A DNA stretch of 64,000 nucleotides from Aldrovandia affinis (lineage: Eukaryota > Chordata > Actinopteri > Notacanthiformes > Halosauridae): assembly GCA_029706075.1 (NCBI GenBank), contig JAINUG010000021.1:2491318-2555317 (forward strand). Direction: 5' to 3'. The notes under the pieces were generated by a model. It was given only the letters and a program-made list of their open reading frames with translations, searched no databases and had not been told where the DNA came from. The translations under genes were made by a program, and so were the position numbers. The stretch's first letter is position 1. Every line of letters begins with the position of its first letter. Shown in pieces: positions 45,301-55,900 of the stretch.

Positions 45301-48300
45301 TTTGCCTATGCGTTTGCCCAGTCAGATTGTGTGGGGACCGTCAATGAACTGCGCTCTTCAAGTCATTCCACAGGTGTTCAATAGGATTTAGGCCAAGGTT
45401 CTGACTAGGCCACTCAAGAACATTCACCCTTTTGTTTTTTAGCCACTTCACTGTTACTTTAGCTGTGTACTTTGGGTCATTGTCATGCTGAAAGGTGAAC
45501 CTCCTTACCAATTTAAACTTTCTTGCAGACGGCAGCAGGTTTTCCCTCAATAATGTTTCTGTATTTTGCTCCATCCATTTTCCCTTCTATCCTAAAAAGT
45601 GCCCCAGTCCCTGCTGATGAGAAACACCCCCATAACAGAATGCTGCCACCACCATGCTTTACAGTAGGAGTGGTGTTTTTTGGGTGATGTGCTGTATTGG
45701 GTTTTTGCCAAATGTAACGTTTTGCTTTTTGGTCAAAAACGTATTCATCTGACCACTACACTTTTTGCCACATGGTTTCAGAATCTTCAGTGTCTTCCTC
45801 CGAGACGGCACTCGCCAGGCCGTCGACCGTAACCCGGTACTACAGGGCCACTCTTATGCGCAGTGAACGTCCTGTCCGGATGGACAGCCAATCGCCGCCC
45901 CTGGTGGCACTCCCGGCCAGAGCCGACTCTGGCGAGACGGGGAATCGAACCTGTCAAACGTTGTAACCACTGGACCACGCGGGAGGCGCCTATTTTTTTA
46001 TTTTTAATGAATGTTCAGAAATTTGGGGAATTTTTCTCTCACTTGGATGTTATAGGGTAAAATGTGTAAATAAATGTGTAAAACGTCTGATTTAATATGA
46101 TTTAATTTCAGGCTATAAGGCAGCAAAAGGTGACATTTTTGAGATGGGGTGTAGATTTTTGTATACAGTATGTATATATATACTTGAAATAGTAACACTA
46201 TACCTGTTTATTACAATGTTCACTATTACAATAAGAGCAAAAAGAACACATAGGTTTTGTAATTAATTTCAAATTTCTTTAAGTTCAGAATCTTGCTTCG
46301 AAACCCACAAGCCCCTTTTGAGTCATTTTAATTCCAAATCACTGAATATGCAGTTTTTGGATTTGTTAAGTCACAATTACAGTTTTTCACAGTTGCATGC
46401 AACATGCTGAAAAACAATTCCCTACTGTAGATGAATAGCTGTGGGAAGAACAAACCTTTTCGCATGACATAGTTAAAGAACTGCATTATTGATATCCTTC
46501 CATATGGATCGCCGTTAAGGAGTTTGGCATACACTCTGGCAGTGAAGAACTGCCTGTTGGGGAGGGAAAAAATTGGGTTGGCATTATTACTCAAAGCCAT
46601 TTCAATGTTTTCCTAGAGGACTATGAAATGGATTAAGACTACCCCCTGTCTGATGGATAACACACATCCAATACAATTACCGTGCGCCCATCACTTCAAA
46701 AACAAATGTAAGTTTGTTAAATTTATTTCAGTGATTACAAAGCTGATGCCATGTCACTGCCAAACTGGTTTGTTACATATTAGTAAAAAATAGACATTTC
46801 AACACTGTTTGCGTGTTATACATTGTGTTATTCAAGGTAAGGACACAATTCTAAGCAGGATGTTGTCTGTACTCCTTAAAGGCTTATACAGTAACACATT
46901 CTGTTTGGCTTTTGAAGATAAACTTACCATCCTTTATAAAATAAGGGAAATATAAAGGGAATATATAACATATATAAAATCCCCCCTCAGCTCTGACAAT
47001 TCATTTAACAGTTTAATTTTGCAAAATGTACCTTGTCTACTTACTTGCACTTTGCTCCAGCTTTTTCCCCAACCTTCAAGAAGCTGTCATAATTGATCAT
47101 TGCTTCTTCTCCAGCCATGGGGAGAACCTGATGTTTGTCCAGCAAAAACCACAGGTTCTGGGACAAAATATAAATGCATATGAACATACACCAGTACATA
47201 ACCGCATCATTCTCACTTTGCACAAGTAGCACCAAATGCACTGCCTGTGTCCACTTTAAACAATATTATTATTCATTACCTGTAATTCTTCATTGTCCAG
47301 AAGCTCTCTGCTTTTCCTCTGCAGGAAAACAGCTCTGGATTCCTCACGCAATTTCTGCAGTAAAACCTCATCTTCAGCTGGAAGCTGCAAGAAATCAGTT
47401 TTATTTGGATCACATTTTTAATCTACCAACAAGCATCCAGTTACCTTACAATCACATTGCAGTGTAGTGATCTCCAACTACATTCCATCACCCCAAATCA
47501 CTGCTTGCAGCTGGAGTGGGGTCACCTGTTAATCTGATATTTAAACTTTCGTTTAAGAGAGCTGCAGTGACTGACAACTCTTTGGTATTCATTCAACCAT
47601 ACTGCTAGGTAGCTCTTCAGACCCAAGATTGGATATCACTGCCCAAGCATATACAAAGAGGTGATATACTGTACAATCGTTAGGTTCAAAGAAAGCTAAA
47701 TAATTGCAACTACACACAAGAAATGTCATGCCACAGGCACACCGTTGAAAAGTACTGTAGCTTTTCCAATGACTTATTAGAGGGATGCAGCTACATACCC
47801 TGTAGTAAAAGCGTGGTATGTTCTTGTACGACGAGTCTCGTTTCTGTCCTCCCCTCCACTCGGTGTAATACTTTGTGAACAGACTAATTTCCTCTTCTTT
47901 CTTCTCCTCCTCGGTTCTCTCAACTGCGAAGAAACAATTCATTATATTTGATGTATGACTGGATGTCAAATGCAGTTCTTGTTTAGACAGCTCGGACAAT
48001 TTTGATTTTAAGTTCAGACATGCCATTCCATCCAGTTTTAGATCACTGAAAAGGCAATCATATGCCACAGACACTTTATGGGTTAGCCATCATAAGTGTC
48101 TTCGATAAAGTAATCTTGTGATCAAGCACACGATGCTGTTAACTAAAAGAGAAACAAAGAATTGTCAGCAGAGATAAATATCTACTTGCCAAGAAAGCTA
48201 GACTGTCAGAAATACAGTAGCATGTTAGCCAATAAACTTAGCAAGCTATTTAGACACCTAGCTCGTTAGCTAATGACCAACTAATGTCAGATACATAACT

Positions 48301-48882
48301 GATAACTATTAAATATAGCAATACTATGGGAAAATACCATGTAGCTATGTTAATTTAGGTAAGATTGTTAGGTAACTACATAGATAGCTAGCCAGAGCTC
48401 ATATTATCTGTAGCTTGCTAGCTAGTAGCTAGTTAGCTGAAGTGGTAACTAAATATTAGCTAACGTTAGCTAGCTATAGTTAATGCGGCTAACTTAGATG
48501 AGTTCAACCGAACATTAACGAAAGTAATGTTAACAGTAAACTGACGTTAGCGTACACTTTAGTTAGCGTCACTGCATTATAAGCTTTTTTCTGGCTGGTA
48601 AACGACGTATTGTAGCTAACGTTAGTTCACTTGGCCAACTTGCTAGTATTAGTTTTTCGTTCATTCTTAATAAGCTAGCCGTTTCACATTGAACAGTTAG
48701 CCGGCAAACGTTAGCTTATGATAAAATGCAAGTGCCAACGTAAATGTCACCAGCCACTATGGTAATAAGCCAAGTCCTGTAAAGTTAAACGGCTTTAAGA
48801 AAATAACTCGCTAACCTCTTTTGGAAGACGCCAATCTCCTCTTCAAAAGTTCTTTCCATTGTATTACTTTATCGTTAGACAT
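39399..48882 (-). CDS. ppp2r3c: PP2A regulatory subunit B'' gamma (PPP2R3C/G5PR)
   Basis: PPP2R3C is a B''-type regulatory subunit that directs protein phosphatase 2A. Thirteen exons in gene order: 48882-48816, 47923-47799, 47384-47280, 47157-47045, 46553-46456, 44817-44747, 43750-43618, 42917-42862, 42706-42631, 42527-42391, 42143-42006, 39755-39696 and 39587-39399. Every junction has GT-AG and matching phase; the total is 1368 nt, 455 aa (human 453). The reading follows the human protein closely: [76 protein letters not shown]. An EF-hand is seen at about residues 284-300 ([14 protein letters not shown]) and a degenerate second one at about 352-370 ([15 protein letters not shown]). The start ATG is followed by [12 protein letters not shown]. 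It is head-to-head with prorp. Introns 5 and 11 hold Tc1-like copies, and introns 4 and 6 share a 260-bp duplication. Confidence 0.97.
40577..41733 (-). mobile_element. Decayed Tc1-like transposon with SINE-tail insertion
   Basis: The left end agtgggtataaaaatgtatt and the right end tgaatactttccaaagccac have the typical look of Tc1-like ends. Minus-strand fragments of a transposase helix-turn-helix and catalytic region are visible (40736-41143: [20 protein letters not shown]). The segment 41571-41605 (cattacattacatttagcag) is a foreign SINE-tail piece. A (TA)n run follows at 41729-41748. It lies in ppp2r3c intron 11. Confidence 0.8.
44368..44630. repeat. 260-bp direct duplication, copy 1
   Basis: This segment repeats at 46736-46995 in the same orientation with only about five differences (A-run length, cttatcatcc versus cttaccatcc, aaaagaaggg versus aaaataaggg). 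This copy is bracketed by a 29-bp direct repeat (44341-44369 and 44628-44656, one mismatch), as if it had been inserted with duplication of its target. Confidence 0.9.
45000..46169 (-). mobile_element. Decayed Tc1-like transposon with nested SINE
   Basis: The ends are long inverted repeats: left cagtgcccctttaaaatcta with cattttgttgccttacagcc, right ggctataaggcagcaaaagg and ggggtgtagatttttgtata. A minus-strand fragment at 45574-45341 carries [17 protein letters not shown] and [15 protein letters not shown], the central part of the Tc1 DDE transposase. Stops and the SINE at 45783-45992 break it. It lies in ppp2r3c intron 5. Confidence 0.88.
45783..45992 (-). mobile_element. tRNA-derived SINE inserted in Tc1-like copy
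   Basis: On the minus strand the head reads tcccgcgtggtccagtggtt (A box) and, about 30 bp on, acaggttcgattccccgtct (B box), then gtcggctctggccgggagtg. The GC-rich segment stands out from the AT-rich Tc1-like host on both sides. It is a different family from 9521-9739. Confidence 0.8.
46736..46995. repeat. 260-bp direct duplication, copy 2
   Basis: This is the near-identical partner of 44368-44630, in ppp2r3c intron 4. It lacks the 29-bp flanking repeat of copy 1, so it is the better candidate for the source. Confidence 0.9.
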
Positions 48883-49925
48883 TTAAACAACCGATTAATC
48901 ACAAATAAGAAATGAGAAATGTAAAACGGTGTGTATACATCCATTGACCTGCCGCCCGTCCTCTTCCGCTAAACAACCGTGATTGATTGGCCAACTACAA
49001 TTGAAGGGATGTTATGAACTTTTACCTTTTACATTATCACGTGATTTGTAGGTCACACCATCGATATAAATGCGTTTTATATCTATGGACCTTTTATATC
49101 TATGGATCCAACAGTAGTGTCAAGATTACTCTCGATTATATCGCACTTTGCAATCGAGAATATTTTAAATAAACGTTCGATTAGCGGAACTCTTGACTCC
49201 ATGAAGTTCACTTTTCCGGAACTTATCTACATAGAGCAGAAACATTTCCGCAGTGTTGAACGGTGATCTCATTGAATGAATTATCTCTGTTTATTGGCTG
49301 AAGTTTGAAAATATGAACTTTGATAGGAAGTAATTTCTGGTGTTCCCTTATTGTACTTAAATTAATGGAATTATTGTACGCAAGGCTTCGTAATTAGTCA
49401 CCATAATTATATTCTGTGTTGCTTTTGTTGGGAATCAGTGCCTCAACATGGCAAGCTAGGTAGCTACTTTCAATGATTTACCGGTTTGATTTGCTTCCTT
49501 ACTACTAACTAGTTGTCGGTGTTAACTTAAGGAGCTAACTTAACTACCTAGTAATAGTTGGCTGATGTAATATTAGGTAGTAGTATAATCCAAAACATAC
49601 CTAGCGACGTTAATGTGTTTAAATTCATCTTCCTCGTGGTTGCTTGCTAATATTGCAAACCATATAGCAAAATACAGTAACGGTTAATTAGCTATTTACG
49701 CCCAATGCAGGAACAGGTGTAAATATCGATATGATGTCTTAATATCATTACCATGGCAAACTACGCTACAATTTGCATTTAAGAATTTGTGATGATTAAA
49801 AATTACCAAAGATGTTCAACGAAGACGAAAAAGTAACATAGCTATTTGTTATTCTGATATTTGACATATTGTTTAATTTAATTTCCAAAGTATTTGAGTA
49901 CTTTAGAATTAGGTGTTTCTAGCAG
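48883..49925. promoter_or_regulatory. Bidirectional promoter ppp2r3c / prorp
   Basis: The start codons are about 1.1 kb apart on opposite strands, as in human, where PPP2R3C and PRORP are also head-to-head. The actual start sites are not visible. A tctagcag acceptor at 49918-49925 suggests that prorp has an upstream non-coding exon. A short tandem phrase ttttatatctatgga occurs twice near 49074-49105. No TATA box is convincing. Confidence 0.6.
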
Positions 49926-49990
49926 AATCCGTACATTCGTGTCAAGTTGAAGATTTTATTACACAGCTGAGTGTAATAAACCTAGGTGTG

Positions 49991-52900
49991 ATGGGTTCTT
50001 TACTGTTCCCATATCTGAGTCTTCACTTCAAACGCACTTTTCCGCTACTAATTTCAAGACCGTGTTTGTTTTCTATGAATAAAACGGACCTTTCCCTTTT
50101 CAAACTTGCCAAGCTGCCAAACACGTATTACCTATCAACAAAGGAAGGCGATAGATTCGTTGGAACTTCCAAGAAAGAAAGCAAAAAGAAATACGTCAGT
50201 GACAAAGAAAGACAAGTTTATCCCAGATCTGTATTTGCAGCAGGGACAGCCAAGAGAACATCCGAGTTCTTGAAGAGAAAGTCAGGAGATGAACCACAAG
50301 AGCAGCCAAAGGACATCAAGAAAGTCTATGACCTCCCAGACCATCCACTCACTACGTCAGAGTGGAAGAATCTCAAAGAAAATGACAAAAACCCCATCGA
50401 TTTGAAATAAGGATGATGAGTAGAATGTTGCGTGCAGGGGGCGACATTAACTTGGCCAAATCTCTTCTGGCGTATGTAGCGCTAGAAACAGGGACTTTAC
50501 CATATGAATTGCTACTCAGTTACCTGACCCTGTGTGTCCAAGGCAGTCACCACTCAGAGGTCTTTGACGTTTATGACATTATGAAGACTCGCTTCAAGGC
50601 TTTGGATACCGGGGCATGCAGTCTGTTTGTCAAAGGCTTCAGCAGGACAGAGCGTTGGAAAGAGGCATTGCCTGTATTGGAGAGCATCAAAAAAAAGATT
50701 GTTCCGTCCCCGCGCAACTATAGTGATGTTATCGCTGGAGCTGTACGCCATGGTGACAGTGCAACGGCATGGGCGTTATACAGTGAGATTCTTGACAAGA
50801 GCCTGAGCCCCAACCAGGACACATGGCGTTCATTATTTGAGAGTGGTCTTTCTGACCGTGGCAATGATGAAAGCCTTCAGTCCATCCTCTTCTACATGAG
50901 AGACAATCAGGTGTATCCAGAGGAGTCATTGACTAAGAGCATCAAAGCCTGGTTTGAGAGGTGAGCTGCGATGCTGACAATCAAAACATATGACATGTCA
51001 ACTTGAGTCATTTGTGTGTTCATATGCAAAAAAACAAACATTTATCTCTCAGTCTTCCAGGTGGTAAATGGACAGGAAGGTGGTCCACAGTTGAACCCAG
51101 GTATTGGCATTTGTGTATGTTTTCTCTATCAGACCTTGTGAATTTCATTAAATATTATATTGATCAATTCCAATGCTTTTTGCTGAATATATTTTTTGCA
51201 TCAGTTATATACATGAAAGCAGAGATGGGATGCAGGACTTTCTTGACTGAATGTAAAATTACGCTTCTGGCATCCTATCTGCAGTGCTGTGTGTCGGAGC
51301 TGCCGGGCCAGACTGGAGTCCATCAAGCTGAACGAGGAGGAGTATGGCCAGCTGAAGGACAGGGTGATGAAGGACATCATTGAGGGCCAAGATGTCTTCA
51401 ACAAGACCACCCCTGAGGTCTGGGCTTTCTCTCCTTCCATCCTACTCAGTATTGAGTCTTTGTCATCATTTGATTCCTTGTACCCCTTTGTGGTTAAACT
51501 CACTTTTCCCATTAGAATATGAAGTTCACTATTTTACTCATTTTCTCATTCCAAAAAGTCTGTGTCTGCATCTGCAGCCAGGGCCTGGGTTGACAGAGCT
51601 TAGACAACATTGTGAGATTTTGGGACACTTTTGACTGATATGTATACCTGTTTTTCTATGTTATTATTATGTTATTCTATAGTTTTTACGTTTTCTTCTT
51701 CCTGCTCCTTTTTGGTCATGACATATAATTTGTATTTATAATGTAGGATTTATCCTTTTGGTGGGTTTTCCAAAGTACTTTGGCTGATATGTTGCATGAC
51801 CAAAATGAATATAAATAAATACATCTATTTATGCAGCTATCCTGGGTGGCTCAACCATGTTCACCAGTGTTGCATGTGGGTCTCTGTCCCGTTTGCACTG
51901 TGTGCATATCTTGTTTTGGCCTTTTCTTATTTGTTCCAGCTTGAGACAATTTAAGGAAAATAAATCAGTCCAGCTGAGAGGCTCAAGGGTACAACTGCAT
52001 CAGTTCCCATATATAAAGCTGTAGCCTTCTGGTAATAAGCCTGCTTCCTTAACCAACACTCCACTGCTGTTGTAGGGTACAGCTAAATAAGGCTACATAT
52101 ACCATAATATTATGCTCCCCATTGCACAGTATAATACAATGATCTTTTATGTACTGCAGTTCTTGTTAGCACTGTGCTCAAGTGAACACAACTCTTGCAA
52201 AGTTGCAATACATACCTTCCCAGGAAAGAAGCTTTCTTTTTTCTTCTTCTTCAAATGACACCATAGCATTTAAACCCAAATCGTTTTATCAGCGTTTTGG
52301 TTGAGTTTAGGTTTTAAGCTCGTGAGTAAGTTTGTTTAGTTTGTGAATGCCAGTTTCACAATAATCAAGTCAAATAAAATGTATTTGTATAGCACGTGCT
52401 ATGTCATTATGGATGGGTGAGAACCTGCACAAAGTACGCACCCAACGACCGCAGGATACGCGTGGCAGCCATTTTACGTATGTTTTACCCGTATTTAAAG
52501 TGAAGTATATTTTGGTGACAATGGCCAGGGAAAACTCCCCTGGTCGAGAGTGTCGTAATTCAATATGAATGAACTTGCATTAAAGACAATGCCCACTAGG
52601 CGGTGTCAGTGTGTCATGAAATCTCTACTCTCCACAAACTAATTTATTGAGAAGGGGAAATCCCAGTTTCACATTCACATTTGAAACAGTCTTTTTCTAA
52701 AGTGGTTGTTGTTTTACCCCAAGGGCTGAACTTGGCATATTTAAAATACTTTAGTTTTGGAGAACCACAGAGTTTAAAGTTGTGTTCAATCTTAATTGGC
52801 ACTTATTTGGTAATGCATCACAAAGCAAATTGTTACCTTTTTGTCTGATGTTTTGCAGAACACACTGCTTGCAGTTCAGATTTGCACTGTGCACATGGAA

Positions 52901-55900
52901 GCCAAGACCTTATAGTCTTAGTCTATTTTAACTGTTGTGTTGCAGATAATTCACATCTATTTTGTGAAAGGTATCATTTTTAAATAACTTCTAACATGAA
53001 ACTATTTGAAGCGATCACTAAGGAAACTACGATCACTTGTATAAAGGCAGAGGGAGGAGATGAAAATATCAGGTTGTCTTCCGCAAACCTTGGGCGGGCT
53101 CCTGTTATAGACCAGTTGAAGGGGATTCCCAGCACATGTTCCAGCTTGTTTTCCTCAGAGGGCTGGTCACAAGTTCCAAGTAGAGAAACAAAACCTTGTA
53201 GGTCAGGGCCCGCCTGTTCTGGGAGTAAACAAAAACCCCATTCACACTAGCTTGCAGAACTGGGAAATTATATGCCACTGCAGCCTGCATTCTGCATCCT
53301 TCAGAAATCTCCCACCAACACCTTAGTGTGAATGGGCCTATCCTCTACATTTGTGTCTGGGAATTACACACCTCCTGACCTAGTATAATCCCAAATCTTT
53401 CGCGCGCACCCTCTGCTGTAAAAAGAAAAAGCCATTCCCAGAAATTTGTCTGGTGTATGCACTGGCTTTTGTGGTCTATGCATAATTCACCAGGTACACC
53501 AGTGAACTTGGCAGGGTTTGCCAGCCAGAAGAATCACTGTTAAATTCAACAGAAGGTTTTTATGAAGATTTTATACACTGCTTCCTGCCATATTTAAAGT
53601 TAGTCATACTAACAATTGCGAAAGGAAACTGGCAAGAAAGTAAAACATGAAAATGAACGTGCATTCCCACCCAAAAATTATTTTACCCTAGTTGGGTGTG
53701 CAGGATTAGATTTTTGTGTTTATTTTTATTTTATTGAATCCTTTGTGCTGATCCACCCCCCCCAAATGACCACCCACCCAGCACAAGCGCCAAAAAAATG
53801 GATGGAATTACCAATCCCCGAAAATACCAAAAAAACAACTGTATTTGCATTTGTGACCTATCAACCTACTTCTAAATGTGCAGTGCTTTTGGTGGGGTGG
53901 AAAAACGAAGATTACATGACACCCCTAAGGGCCTGTAGCTAACATCTAGCTAAATATCTAACCTAAAGTAGGAAATAACTGCACAATTCTGTCAATAGGG
54001 AAATGGCTTTTAGTTTTGCATAGTGCGTGCGTACTTTAAAGACACTGCAGATGTTATCAGTAAAATGTGCGATGGAATAAGAAGCATGCTGTGACTGATA
54101 ACAAAAGTGAAATTATCTTTTATTAGGCCATAAAGATGAAGACTGAATCCTTTTATCAATAGTTCATCTTTGCTTCAGACTGCATGTCTGCGAGTCTGTA
54201 TCATGTCAAAAGTTAAAAGCACTTGCTGTCAAAAGTTGGTTGCGTTTTCTTTGACGTAGTTAAAGTAGTGTTGCGCTGACCCTTTTATGTTTCCCTTGGT
54301 AAATCTGTTGTGAGAAATCTATCATTGGGCTATGCTCAGACCTGTATGACTTTGCTGCAGCGTATAGCCAACGCTCGGTGGTTTCGAATTTCAGCAACAA
54401 AAAAAACCACAAGTGACCTTGGAAAGTCCCTGGTCTGTGTATTTTAACCTCCAGGGCTGAGTGGTTTTTAATGAAGTGAAATAAGTCAGGAGAGGCAAAT
54501 GGCTGCAAGTTAGGGTCCCGTTTGGCTTGGCCATTGTTGGAATACATTTCATATTTTGTCTGATGTTATATGGTACTGGAAAACTTAAACATTTACTGTA
54601 TGCTAACTACATTATTAGAGGTAAAACATTACATTATTTTTTAACAATTAGTGATCTATTCAATTGTTGTCCTGTCAAAGAAAATGTCTATTTTTTCCCC
54701 ATTGCTTGCTAACCATCCATTCTAGTAATCAGAGGGGAAAATAATTTCTTATTAGTATTAATATGTATGTGTATGTATCTTCTGGCCATCCTAAGAATGT
54801 CCTCCATATGTGGAGTTATGTGCTGTTAAAAACAAGCAATGCCCTGTTCCAGTTTATCAGCTCTGGGTCATTTGGCTAATAGGGAGCCACCTACTGTTCA
54901 GTTTTGTCAGTAAACAGATTAGAAATGTGGGGTTTGCCCTTATCAGTTTGAGTTCTAAGAAGATTAAATGGAAGCAGATAAAGTTACTGCGAAATGCAAC
55001 ATGCATCCTGTCCACTGTAGGGTTTCTTAGAAGGTCACTGAGGGTTGTTTGCGAAAATGAAACGCAGGTGAGTTGGGAATTGGTCTCTGGTTGGACATAC
55101 CCAACATGCATACATCATCTTTGTAAGGGCCGTGGGCTTAGTGTGTGCTTGGTACAGTCAAATGAATATTTTCTCTGGGGTTCCATTTTTTTCAAATTTA
55201 TTTGTTGATAGCTTAGGCCAGGGGGTAGTTTTTTCCAGACTATTTATATGGTCATATGTTGATAGCTTAGGCTATCTACTGTTTTTTTCCCCAAACCCAA
55301 GGTTTCCTTTCAGTCATCCAGTTATTTTAAGCTGCCAAGCCTCAGTTCCTTCTATAAAATGAATCTATTACTCTGACATTTCCACCATATACACCAACTT
55401 TTGTTTAGTATTTGGGCTGGTTTTTGTTCACGCTCATGTAACAGCAGTAGTATTGAAGGGCGGGGAGTCAGTGACTGGATCACGGCAGAGCACACAGAAC
55501 ACAGGACCCCTGTGCTTGAATCGCGCTGTGTCTCAGATCCTTTCTGTTATCTGGGGACAGAATGAAGACGGCCTTGACTGCCCACCACGACTGCTTTTAA
55601 CTGATATTGCCCTTCCCCCACAGAGACATTGTGCTGTTGAGAGGAGCCTTGTGACCTCTCAGGCTGGGAATTCCCAGCTTTCCCATCTCCTTGTACTTCT
55701 GCCCTCTCAGAAACCTTTCACAGTGCCCGAGGCCACAACAAGGCCTGGGAGGAAAACTGGGAGGGCTGTTTTTCAGGGTTATGCTGTAGGTCTTTGATCA
55801 ATGTTGGCTTCTTTTGAGACCTTCATGGGTTTTCAAGCATAGCTGAATAAGTGGCTTCATTTTGTTTCTTCTTTCAATGTGGGATGCTTGTAAAAGATTG

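Noticed and set aside
47589..48074. Single 161-aa minus-strand protein
   Set aside because: Only 47799-47923 is coding (ppp2r3c exon 2); the rest is intron read-through.
49913..49990. Upstream extension of the prorp frame as N-terminus
   Set aside because: It begins with GTG rather than ATG and a likely splice acceptor (tctagcag) lies inside it; the ATG at 49991 gives a proper mitochondrial presequence.
55453..55797. 114-codon ORF inside prorp intron 3
   Set aside because: No recognisable motif, no splice-compatible neighbours and composition like the surrounding intron.
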